Shown here in pieces: positions 36,334 through 45,300 of a stretch of 52,791 nt of DNA. The translations under genes and the position numbers were made by a program. The notes beneath the pieces are model-generated. The model did not search any database, was not told the DNA's origin, and worked only from the letters and a program-made list of their open reading frames with translations. The stretch spans positions 1-52,791 of the forward strand of contig CANQPI010000011.1 of NCBI GenBank assembly GCA_947625725.1. The letters run 5' to 3'. The first letter of the stretch is position 1. Each line of letters starts with the position of its first letter. Origin of the DNA: an uncultured Clostridia bacterium (lineage in GTDB: Bacteria; Bacillota; Clostridia; Christensenellales; CAG-314).

Positions 36334-37500
36334 ATGAAAAGAAAACGCTTTGTGCTGACGCTTTTTGTCGCGTTGCTCGTTGTTTCGGTGCTGACGGCAT
36401 TGTGCGCATGTACGAACAAAATATCATTTCGGCAAGACTCGGACGGTTATATAATAACAGGTTGCGGCAAAAGCATAGAGTCCCTGACTATACCTTCCGA
36501 ATATAACGGTTTACCTGTCACGGAAATAGACGACAATGCTTTTTTCGATCGTAGCAATTTGCAAAGCGTTACATTTGCAAATGACAGCAAATTACAACGT
36601 ATTGGCAGTTATGCTTTCGCGAATTGTTCCAGTTTGAAAGAAATTACTATTCCGAGTAGCGTTACGGACATAGGAGATAACGCTTTTTCCGAGTGTGACA
36701 GCCTTTCGTCACTGCGCGTTGAGCAAGGCAACCCCAAATATCACAGCGAGGGAAATTGCATAATAGAAACCGCAACGCGAACTTTGATTGCGGGTTGTTG
36801 CAATTCGACAATTCCCAATGGCGGTAGCGTTACAGGCATTGGCGAAAATGCTTTTTACAGTTGTAACAACTTGATGAATATAACTGTTCCGAGTGCCGTG
36901 ACAAGTATAGGCAGTTCCGCTTTCTTTGATTGCAACAACTTGCAAACGGTAATGTTTGGTGAAAACAGTCTGTTGCAAAGCATCGGCGAGTGTGCTTTTC
37001 AAGGTTGTTCCGAATTGAAAGGAATTGCCATTCCGCGAGGCGTCACCAACATAGAGCGTTTCGCTTTCTACCATTGCGACAGTTTGCAAAGGGTAACGTT
37101 CGAGGACGACAGCCTGTTGCAAAGCATAAACGAATATACGTTTAGTTGTTGCGACAGTTTGACGGAAATTACCATACCCCGCGGCATTGCAAGTATATAC
37201 ACACACGCTTTTGCGGATTGCGGTAGGTTGCAAACGGTAACATTTGAGATTGACAGTCAACTGCAAAGTATTGGCGAGGCGGCGTTTATGAATTGCGGTG
37301 GTCTGGCGGAAATAACTATACCCGCCAATGTTGCGCGCATAGGAAGTCACGCTTTTGACGGTTGCACAAATTTGAATAGCGTTACGTTTGAAACTTCCGA
37401 CTATTGGTACGCGGGTACTGAACAAGTGGACCTTTTGATCCCCTCGCGCAATGCCGAGTATTTGAAATACACATATCGTAACTACGATTGGTGGCGGTAG
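36334..37500 (+). CDS. BspA-like LRR lipoprotein
   Basis: 388 residues. ATG follows AAGGAGG. The N-terminus MKRKRFVLTLFVALLVVSVL continues TALCACTN, a lipoprotein signal with the lipid Cys near residue 28. The rest is about eleven LRR_5 units of the form IGxxAF-C-L-ITIP, ending in an aromatic, basic tail (YRNYDWWR). Repeats resemble those of the giant protein at 9655, including NLQTVMFGENS-type strands. It is probably surface-exposed. The promoter has normal fixed spacing, so expression is not predicted to vary by slippage. Confidence 0.85.
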   Translation: MKRKRFVLTLFVALLVVSVLTALCACTNKISFRQDSDGYIITGCGKSIESLTIPSEYNGLPVTEIDDNAFFDRSNLQSVTFANDSKLQRIGSYAFANCSSLKEITIPSSVTDIGDNAFSECDSLSSLRVEQGNPKYHSEGNCIIETATRTLIAGCCNSTIPNGGSVTGIGENAFYSCNNLMNITVPSAVTSIGSSAFFDCNNLQTVMFGENSLLQSIGECAFQGCSELKGIAIPRGVTNIERFAFYHCDSLQRVTFEDDSLLQSINEYTFSCCDSLTEITIPRGIASIYTHAFADCGRLQTVTFEIDSQLQSIGEAAFMNCGGLAEITIPANVARIGSHAFDGCTNLNSVTFETSDYWYAGTEQVDLLIPSRNAEYLKYTYRNYDWWR

Positions 37501-37800
37501 ACGCATCGCACTGCGTACTTGTAGGTATTCGGGTATTCCGTGTCAAACGGCTTCGCACAGCACTTCGGGTGCTTGCACACAAAACGGCTTCACTGCGCAC
37601 TGCGTGCTTGTTGCAGATTGTTTTGTTGTACAACACCCTCAGTGCCCCTTTTACAAGGGCAAGAGTGTTGCAGATTGTTTGTCACGAAACGCCCTCGTAC
37701 CTCGGTGGAGCATATACGACTTCGATTGAGTCTGTTGCAAAATCGGTCGGCGGTTGCTCGTATTTTGTTGTCAACTTATTCAAATGATTTACGCACAGTA
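37501..37800. other. Intergenic region with short repeats
   Basis: No gene seen. GCACTGCGT-CTTGT is present twice (near 37507 and 37595), and GTTGCAGATTGTTT is present twice (near 37609 and 37668). CAACACCCTC and GAGTGTTG flank a small GCCCCTT/AAGGGC hairpin. It may be remnant repeat DNA. Confidence 0.4.
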
Positions 37801-37829
37801 TTGACAACTCGTTGCCAAATCAGTGTAAG
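37801..37829 (+). promoter_or_regulatory. Possible promoter of RNA copy 2
   Basis: TTGACA (37801-37806), 17-base spacer, TGTAAG. The -10 is weak. It would start transcription at the beginning of the conserved RNA. Confidence 0.35.
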
Positions 37830-37990
37830 TGTAAAATTAGGCTACCGCATTGTCATTTTAATAAGGCAAATCACACATACTCTATCGGTAGAGTTAGGCG
37901 TCTTTGAACTTTGTGTGGTTTGCAAAGTGACAGTGTGGTAACTATCAAGGCGCATATCCTACAAGTGTCGCGGAGTTGCGGCACTTTTTT
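37830..37990 (+). ncRNA. Putative structured RNA, copy 2
   Basis: Second copy of the element at 9391-9559. Closing helix: TACCGCA (37843-37849) with TGTGGTA (37934-37940). Hairpin A is ACTCTA/TAGAGT with loop TCGG; hairpin B is ACTTTG/CAAAGT with a loop starting TGTG. Compared with copy 1, paired bases change on both sides of hairpins A and B while pairing is kept. The terminator at its 3' end and the poly-G promoter 22 bases later are also shared. Confidence 0.55.
37963..37990 (+). terminator. Intrinsic terminator of RNA copy 2
   Basis: AAGTGTCGC pairs with GCGGCACTT (one wobble), followed by Ts. Confidence 0.8.
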
Positions 37991-38012
37991 GTTGCTATTT
38001 TCTCTTTTTTCG

Positions 38013-38039
38013 TTGACAACGTTGGGGGGGGGGTATAAT
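38013..38039 (+). promoter_or_regulatory. Poly-G spacer promoter (putatively phase-variable)
   Basis: TTGACA (38013-38018) and TATAAT (38034-38039) are only 15 bases apart, with ten Gs at 38024-38033. Two more Gs would give optimal spacing, so the sequenced state is predicted to be weak or off. Confidence 0.75.
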
Positions 38040-38085
38040 AGAAAAAAATATTTTTGAGTTTTACAAACAAAATAAGGAGGATATT

Positions 38086-39780
38086 ATGAAAACAAAACGC
38101 ATTTTGTTGACGTTTTTGGCGGTTGCGGTAGTTATTGCCGCATTGACGGCGGCGGTCGCTTGCACACCCAAAGAACCGAAACCGTCGGAGCATACCCACA
38201 CTTTTTCCGACGAGTGGGAGTACGACGCCGACAGTCATTGGCACAAGGCAACCTGCGGAGATACGACGGAAGTGAGCGACAAAGCGCCTCATACGTTAAA
38301 CGACGAAGGCAAATGTATCTATTGCCCATATCAGGCAGTTTCGCACACCGTAACGTTTGTTGCCGATGGTGAAACCGTGCAAAGTCTGTCCTTTTGGGAA
38401 GGTACAACCGTTACAGAACCGCAAGTTCCCGACAAACTCGGTTACACAGGCGTTTGGGAGAACTACACTCTCGGCAAAAGTGATCTCACGGTAAATGCGG
38501 TGTACACGGCGATAGAGTACGATATAACGTTCCTCTATGACAGAAGCGTAGGCGAATTTGCAGATGAAGACATCACCAAGTACACAATAGAGGGTCTGTC
38601 TTTGCACACTTTTTACAGTGCGGACAAAACGCACACGGCAAGTTGGCAAGACCAAAACGGAACGATCTACACAAACGCTATCCCCGAGGGTACAACGGGT
38701 GATCTGGTGCTGACCGCTGTTTGGAAATTATATTACGATTTTTCTGAAAACAGTCATCACACCTGGGCGGCAAACGGAAAATGCACTATATGCGGACAGT
38801 TGAAAGAGCCGTATAGCGAAACGGACGGACAAACAAAACCCTATACGTTCGACGGCGACAAATTGTTGTTCGGCATGTATCCTCAAAGCGAAGTAAAAGA
38901 TACAGCCATGCGCTCTTATCTTTTGTATGAGATAAATTACAAAATGCCGACGGTTGACGACCTTAACGGTTGGACGGACTACGGCTATTACATACAGGGC
39001 GAAATACAAAGTTACATGTGGTACATAGACGTCGCGTTTCGGGGCGACACGTATCGCGGAGTTTACTTTACAAGTTACCGTCCGTTTTACACGGTAAATC
39101 ACAGTGGTTTTGTGGACGACAGTAGCAGTAAAGCGTCAAACAGTTACCAAGACGACAACGGTTACACAATCGACGAAGTGTATTGGTTCAAATTCGAGCC
39201 CATCACTTGGCGTATACTCCAACAGGAAAACGGCAAAGCCCTTGTTATGGCAGACCTTATCTTAGACAGCCAGCAGTACTACCACGAAAAAGAGGTTCGC
39301 ACCATAAACGGAGAAACGGTTTATCCAAACAACTACAAAGAAAGCGATATACGCCATTGGTTGAACAGTACTTTTTATGACGCGGCTTTCGACGAGTTGA
39401 GCAAACAACTCATCATCACCACAGAAGTAGACAACAGTGAAAACTCAACGACAAATAGCGGTCATGATAGCAACCCATACGTTTGTGAAAACACGCTCGA
39501 CAACATCTTTCTGCTGAGTTATCGGGACATAAGCAACACGAATTACGGCTTCGACGGTGCCGATAATCGCAAGTTGAAAACGACCGCCTATGCGCAATGT
39601 CAAGGAGCGCGCACATCTAACGACAGTATGGACAGGGGGTGCGGCTGGTGGATGACGAGGTCGCCGTATATTTCCGCAAAACATCAGTGGTGCATATATT
39701 CCTACGGACCGATAAACGTCAATTACAATGTTTACAACTCCGATGGCGGCGTTGTTCCTGCGTTGCAAATTCAGTTATAG
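38086..39780 (+). CDS. Surface lipoprotein with InlB-like repeats and DUF6273-like domain
   Basis: 564 residues. ATG follows AAGGAGG. The signal MKTKRILLTFLAVAVVIAAL with TAAVACT gives a lipid Cys near residue 26. Next come a His/Cys module HTHTFSDEWEYDADSHWHKA (about 36-55), closely like those in the giant LRR protein, two InlB-type beta repeats (about 85-215) and a CxxC segment (CTICGQ). The C-terminal half (about 255-564) matches the DUF6273 pattern: PITWRIL, LDSQQYYH, DIRHWLNSTFYDAAF and WWMTRSPY. This domain is common in clostridial surface proteins; its function is unknown. Expression is predicted to be phase-variable from the poly-G promoter. Confidence 0.82.
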   Translation: MKTKRILLTFLAVAVVIAALTAAVACTPKEPKPSEHTHTFSDEWEYDADSHWHKATCGDTTEVSDKAPHTLNDEGKCIYCPYQAVSHTVTFVADGETVQSLSFWEGTTVTEPQVPDKLGYTGVWENYTLGKSDLTVNAVYTAIEYDITFLYDRSVGEFADEDITKYTIEGLSLHTFYSADKTHTASWQDQNGTIYTNAIPEGTTGDLVLTAVWKLYYDFSENSHHTWAANGKCTICGQLKEPYSETDGQTKPYTFDGDKLLFGMYPQSEVKDTAMRSYLLYEINYKMPTVDDLNGWTDYGYYIQGEIQSYMWYIDVAFRGDTYRGVYFTSYRPFYTVNHSGFVDDSSSKASNSYQDDNGYTIDEVYWFKFEPITWRILQQENGKALVMADLILDSQQYYHEKEVRTINGETVYPNNYKESDIRHWLNSTFYDAAFDELSKQLIITTEVDNSENSTTNSGHDSNPYVCENTLDNIFLLSYRDISNTNYGFDGADNRKLKTTAYAQCQGARTSNDSMDRGCGWWMTRSPYISAKHQWCIYSYGPINVNYNVYNSDGGVVPALQIQL

Positions 39781-40023
39781 CAAAATAGAAATATCGGCGC
39801 AAACAACGGACTCGGCAGTTAGATAGCCGAGTTTGTTCAATTCGCGGTACGGCGGCGCGGAATGAGAGCGAACGTTTCGCACTCTCGCCGCATTCCTTTT
39901 CAGCACTTTTACGCGCCGAACAAGCGCACTCACCCCATACAATTGCAAAACAAGTAAGAGAGCAAGCGTTCTGCCTACGCGCAAGTCGGCGGGACGCTTG
40001 TTTGTTCCCGCAAAATTTGCCTA
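39781..40023. other. Intergenic region with imperfect hairpins
   Basis: No gene seen. GGAATGAGAGCG and CGCACTCTC-GCATTCC form an imperfect stem near 39860-39897. CAAGCG-CTGCC pairs with GGC-ACGCTTG at 39963-40000 followed by TTTG, a possible terminator. Confidence 0.45.
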
Positions 40024-40052
40024 TTGTGCGCGCGCAAAATGTGTGGTATAAT
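40024..40052 (+). promoter_or_regulatory. Promoter of nucleoside phosphorylase operon
   Basis: TTGTGC, 17-base spacer, TATAAT (40047-40052). The GTGTGGTATAATAAA context matches the gap promoter. Confidence 0.65.
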
Positions 40053-40111
40053 AAAATATAACGTTTGCATTGACGGCGACGCGTCGTCGGGCAAACCAAC
40101 GGGAGAAAAAT

Positions 40112-41428
40112 ATGAACATTGTTGACATTATCGAAAAGAAAAAGATCAAGCGCGAGTTGACGGACGAGGAGATACGCTACTTTGTAAACGGTTTTACCGA
40201 CGGCTCGATTCCAGACTATCAGATGTCGGCGTTACTTATGGCAATTTTGCTCAACGGCATGACCGACCGCGAAACTTTTGCAATGACGGACGCCATGCTG
40301 CACAGCGGCGACATTGTAGATATGTCCGCGCTCGGCGGCACGGTGGTGGACAAACACTCCACGGGCGGCATTGGGGACAGCACGACCCTTGCTCTTGCGC
40401 CGATACTTGCGTGTTGCGGTGTGTACGTCGCCAAGATGAGCGGGCGCGGCTTGGGCTTTACGGGCGGAACAATCGACAAGTTGGAGAGTATCCCCGATTT
40501 CGATACCGCGCTTGGAGAAAAAGAGTTTTTTGAGGTGGTAAAGCGAGTCGGTTGCGCGGTAATCGGGCAAACGGCAAACCTTGCCCCCGCGGACAAAAAG
40601 ATATACGCGTTGCGCGACGTGACAGGCACGGTCAACTCCATACCGTTGATTTGCGCAAGCATAATGAGCAAAAAACTCGCCAGCGGCTCGGATACCATTT
40701 TGTTGGACGTCAAGTACGGCAGCGGCGCGTTTATGCCCGACCCCGACAGCGCGTTGGAGTTGGCGACGAAAATGGTGGCTATCGGCACGCTTGCGGGCAA
40801 ACGCATTGGCGCGCTCATCACCGATATGCAACAGCCTCTGTCCGACCACGTGGGCAACGCGTTGGAAATCGTCGGCATTGTGGACGTACTCAACGGCAAG
40901 CGCAACCGCCTTTACAGCGAGATAAAGGAAGTGGCTGTGCGTTTGTTGGAGTTGACGGGCAAGTACACGCTGCAAACTGCCGAACAGGCGTTTCAACAGG
41001 CTATCGACAGCGGCGACGCGCTACGCAAATTTGCGCAAATGGTAGCAGCCCAGCACGGCGACGAAAGTTACATCTTCCACCCCGAAAAGTTTGTGATCGG
41101 CACGCGCGACGACGTTATTGCCGATAGCGACGGCTACGTCACGCAAATGGTGGCGGCGGATATCGGCAGAGCGGTTACGCGGCTCGGCGGCGGACGAATG
41201 ACCAAAGCGGACGTTATCGACTTTTCGGTAGGCGTGGTGATGCGCGTAGCCATTGGCAGTCGAGTGTGCAAGGGCGACGTGCTATGTCAAGTGTACCACA
41301 ACAACGGCAGAGGGCTGAACGAGGCAAAGGACTTGATACGCAACGCCATCACGATAGGCGACAGCGAGCCTGCTCCGCACAAGATCGCCTACGCCTACGT
41401 GGACAAAAACGGCGTGGAGTTGTACTGA
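40112..41428 (+). CDS. pdp: Pyrimidine-nucleoside (thymidine) phosphorylase
   Basis: A 438-residue enzyme cleaving thymidine, deoxyuridine or uridine with phosphate to base plus (deoxy)ribose-1-phosphate. ATG at 40112 follows GGGAGA. The family signature is intact: MSGRGLGFTGGTIDKLESI, preceded by the phosphate-binding VDKHSTGGIGDSTTLALAP. KYGSGAFMPD and the C-terminal domain are typical of Bacillota Pdp (about 433 residues). The alternative name is deoA; substrate preference is not decided. The next gene starts after one base. Confidence 0.94.
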   Translation: MNIVDIIEKKKIKRELTDEEIRYFVNGFTDGSIPDYQMSALLMAILLNGMTDRETFAMTDAMLHSGDIVDMSALGGTVVDKHSTGGIGDSTTLALAPILACCGVYVAKMSGRGLGFTGGTIDKLESIPDFDTALGEKEFFEVVKRVGCAVIGQTANLAPADKKIYALRDVTGTVNSIPLICASIMSKKLASGSDTILLDVKYGSGAFMPDPDSALELATKMVAIGTLAGKRIGALITDMQQPLSDHVGNALEIVGIVDVLNGKRNRLYSEIKEVAVRLLELTGKYTLQTAEQAFQQAIDSGDALRKFAQMVAAQHGDESYIFHPEKFVIGTRDDVIADSDGYVTQMVAADIGRAVTRLGGGRMTKADVIDFSVGVVMRVAIGSRVCKGDVLCQVYHNNGRGLNEAKDLIRNAITIGDSEPAPHKIAYAYVDKNGVELY

Positions 41429-41429
41429 T

Positions 41430-42089
41430 ATGGCAAGCGCAAATATCCTGCTCAACTACTACAACTTTGACGGCGATTGGGCGCGACCACATTTACAAAA
41501 TTTGTTCAAAAGCCTACCCCATGTGCTTATTTTGCCCCTTGCCTATCGCGAAATACAGGCATGGGACGACCAAAGTTGGCAAAGTATCTACGGCGTTGGC
41601 GGCGAAAAGTACGCCAATATACTCAATCCGTTTTTGTCCTACGGCTACCGCGAAAGGGATATAGAGTGGTTCAACCCCTATCGCGCGGAGAGTCATGATC
41701 GGCAACTTGACCGCGCGGAATTGCTGTTTTTTACGGGCGGCATGCCCGAAAAGGCTCTCGCACGCCTTGCTCAACTCGGCTTGACGGACAAGATTCTCAA
41801 CTTTGACGGCATTGTCGCGGGCGCTTCGGCGGGGGCAATGTTGCAACTCGATACCTACCACATCACGCCCGACGAGGACTACGCCGACTACGGCATTTGG
41901 CACGGTTTGGGCTTGGTGCGCGGGTTGGACTTGGAGGTTCACTACCTCGATACGCCTTTGCAAAACGAGTGCGCTCTGCGCGCGCACAAACAGCACGGCA
42001 TGCCTGTGTACAAGATGTGGCACGAGGGCGGTTTGCTCGTTCAAAACGACAAAGTTACCGTCTTGGGCAACGTTGAAACGTGCGCCTGA
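41430..42089 (+). CDS. Peptidase S51-like (dipeptidase E type) protein
   Basis: 219 residues. The nucleophile elbow GIVAGASAGAMLQLDTY carries S133 in the family's GASAG position. LLFFTGGMPEKAL supplies the upstream GG motif and LDLEVHYLDTP the later His region, as in class I glutamine-amidotransferase-like serine peptidases. It starts one base after the phosphorylase stop. It probably acts on small peptides in the cytoplasm; a cyanophycinase-like role is less likely at this length. Confidence 0.72.
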   Translation: MASANILLNYYNFDGDWARPHLQNLFKSLPHVLILPLAYREIQAWDDQSWQSIYGVGGEKYANILNPFLSYGYRERDIEWFNPYRAESHDRQLDRAELLFFTGGMPEKALARLAQLGLTDKILNFDGIVAGASAGAMLQLDTYHITPDEDYADYGIWHGLGLVRGLDLEVHYLDTPLQNECALRAHKQHGMPVYKMWHEGGLLVQNDKVTVLGNVETCA

Positions 42090-42107
42090 CTTTATTGTTG
42101 CATCTAC

Positions 42108-42142
42108 AAACGGACAACGTATTGCGACGTTGCCCGTTTTTT
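42108..42142 (+). terminator. Terminator of pdp operon
   Basis: AAACGGACAACGT pairs with ACGTTGCCCGTTT (one mismatch), followed by Ts. Confidence 0.8.
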
Positions 42143-42241
42143 GTCCTGTTTGTTTGGAAAAAGGCGCAAGTATTTGCAACGTATTCGGCAAGTTTAATTT
42201 GATAAATATCTATAAACTTTTCATTATTGATATAAAATTTC

Positions 42242-42271
42242 TTGACAATTTGTTTCGGGTAGGGGTATCAT
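42242..42271 (+). promoter_or_regulatory. Promoter of repeat lipoprotein gene
   Basis: TTGACA (42242-42247), 18-base spacer, TATCAT (42266-42271). The spacer ends GGGTAGGGG, G-rich but interrupted. Confidence 0.6.
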
Positions 42272-42320
42272 TTTTTGTAACGTTGTTTATTTGCAACGCA
42301 AAATAGAGGAGGATAAAATA

Positions 42321-45300
42321 ATGGTACGCAACAAAAGACTATTGGTTGTTTGCTTACTGTTGATATTTGCCCTGTGCCTTGCGTGCATAGCGGCTTGTAC
42401 CGACAAAGAGGAGGGTTTTAGCGTTACCGTCGCGCCATACGACGCTACGCAAGGCACCGTAGAGGTCAGCGACCCCGCCGAGGGCGAACTTTACGATCAA
42501 GGCGAAACCGTCACAATCACCGTTACGCCGAAAGATGGCTTCGAAGTCACCTCGTTCGTCGTAAATCACGACGACGTGCAGTCGATAGGCTCGGCGGGCG
42601 GCACACACCGTTTTCGAATTTCCGCAGACGTCACAGTGACGGTCACTTTCGACGTTGTTCCCGACAACCATGTCACTTTGGCTACGGGCACTGTGGGCGA
42701 GGGCGCAAGCGTTACTTTCGATCCGCAACCCATTGACGGCAAGGTGGAAAAAGGCACACCCGTCACCGTTACAGTGACGGTAGAGCAGGGCTACATTTTG
42801 CAAGCCGTCAAGCGCAATGGTGTGAAAGAGGAATTGACAAACAATTCGTTCGGCTTTGTCGCCCAAGAAAATACCACAATAGACGTTGAAACGCAAGCCG
42901 CTACGGCAGAGCAGGCTCTCAATGCGTTGAAGGGCGCAGTCAAATTCGAAGGCACTCTTGTGGAAGAGGACGAGGGATACGATCCGATTTACTCTACGAT
43001 CGTCAACGTGTTCGATCCTCAACGCAATGCGGTGTGGCTCAGAGAAGTGTTGGATGACGGCTCTACTTATTCCGACGAGGTTATCGGCAAAAACGACGAC
43101 GGCAACGCTATCAGGTACTCTCACAACTATCTCGACGGCAAAGTAGTCGCTTCTGTGTTGTATTACGAAAACGGTAGTCCGATTGCCTATGACTATTTTG
43201 CCAACGCATGCGACGCGCTTGTAGCGGCGGATCTTACGTCTGCCGACAACATAACTTGGACGTTTGTCAACACAGCCATAGCCAAAGCCGTGGCAAACTC
43301 CGTCACGGGTTACGACTTTGATGTGGAAACGTTTACAATTACGTTAAACGACGGCAAGGTCACTCTCAACATTGTTTCGCAACCTATCTTGATGGAAGAT
43401 GACTATGGTGAATATAATGTCGAATTGACGTTCGAATTGACCGCCTCTCACGACGGCACGGTCATTCCGCAGGAACGCTTTGAGGACTACCCCGACGTTC
43501 CCGAACTGTCCGCGGCATTGCGCAAGGCGGCTGCCCAAGACAGTTACACGGCAACCTACACCCAAACAGACCTGCCCGGCGAGTACACCCAAGCCGGCGA
43601 AACTACCTACGTTTCCTATCGCACGAGCAACGCCGTTTGGATGGACAACCCCGACGATCTTTGCGGTTACGTGGTGCGTCCTGACGGCAAAGTGTGGGAG
43701 TTCTTCTTGTACAAGGACGGCGGCATGTGGTTGGGTGACGATCCGTTTGCCAACAATTTGGGAGAAATTTCCTGCGCGTTTGACCTCGGCGGCATTAGCC
43801 CCAATATGTTCACCCTCGACGAGGACGGTAACTACGTGTTGCGTGACGCCGACGTGGTGTACTATTCCGACCGCGAAGTGTATCTCACGGCAATTGCGGC
43901 ACAGAGTTTCACAATCGGTCAAGGCGACATGTTCAACGACGCAAGTCGTGCCGTTAATTTTGCTATCACCTTGCAGGACGGCGCAATTCACTCCGTTTCT
44001 TACCACGGCGAATATTGGTACTATGATATGCTGTTTGACAATTTCGACGCAGAAATCGTGTTCGATCACTTTGGCGAAACGCAATTGCCCGACGACGTCA
44101 CGTTGGATAGCGAACTCGTTGACGGCACTATCGATCCAAACTATGTCGGCGTGTGGGTCAACGACGACAAGTCCGTGCGTATAGATATATCTTTGGACGG
44201 AATTATTGTCAATTACGCAGGTCCTGACGAAATTACGCTCATTCCCGACGGCGGTTACAAACTAACCTTTATCGACGGCGAGATCACGATTGCGCTCAAC
44301 GGCGACAAACTTGTCGTCAAAGGTATGGGCGAGGGCGAGATGCAACTCCGTCGTCAATTGTGCGAGTGGGAAGACATCTTAGGTACATTCTCCACAGTGC
44401 TGTTTGACGAAAACGGTGTTCCCACCAAGATAAGCGTGGAAATAACCTTGGACAGCCTCACTGTTACCATTGGCGACATTTCCGAAGTTTACAAAGACTT
44501 TTTGTGGGATTATGGTCAATTTATGTTTGACGATTATTCCACGATATATCAATTAGATCTTGACGGCAACGTAATCAAATACAATTTCTATGTTTCTTAT
44601 CTCCCCTACTCTTTCCCGCTGTATCGCGAGGGAATGGAAGTGGATCTGACCGACTATGTCGGCACATACACCACAGACGATCCCGAGTATTCGGGAACCA
44701 GAGTGGTCATCAAAGAGGACGGTATTTCCGTGTGGCTCACGGGCGTTACGGGCGAAAATGTTGCAAGCGACATAGTTGTATCGCATTACCTGGACGACGA
44801 CACGCAAGAAGAATTTGTTCAAATCACCTTTGTAGTAGAGGGCGGATGGGTGTTCCACATTCAACCGCTCAGCAAAGACAAAATCTTTTTGTTTGACGAA
44901 ATGGAAGACTTCTTCCCCGAAGCCGCCCTGTTGGTAAGCGATACCTATGTAGAAGACTATTCCGCGTTCTGCGGCGAATACACGGGTATCGGCGGCAACC
45001 AAATCACCATCAAGATAGAGCAAGGCAAGATCACCATCACGTTGGGACGCAACGCGCCGCCCACGGTGATCGAGCAATTCGACTTTTACGACGTTGAGTA
45101 CGGTACGCCGTGCTTTGTGTGGGAGGACGAGCAAGGCATTATTTACACTATCGAGCAGTACGGACTTGATTTGGGCTACATCAATTACTACGGTTTCGAT
45201 CCGGATAATAGAGAGATTACTTTTGACAATTATTTGGAGAAAAACGATCACGTTGTAGATCTCGGCAACATTGTCGGTACTTACTTCGGCAATGACGGAA

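Noticed and set aside
37830-37990. T-box, purine, c-di-GMP or SAM riboswitch
   Set aside because: The conserved core sequences of these classes are absent, including the T-box GGTGG-ACCGCG element.
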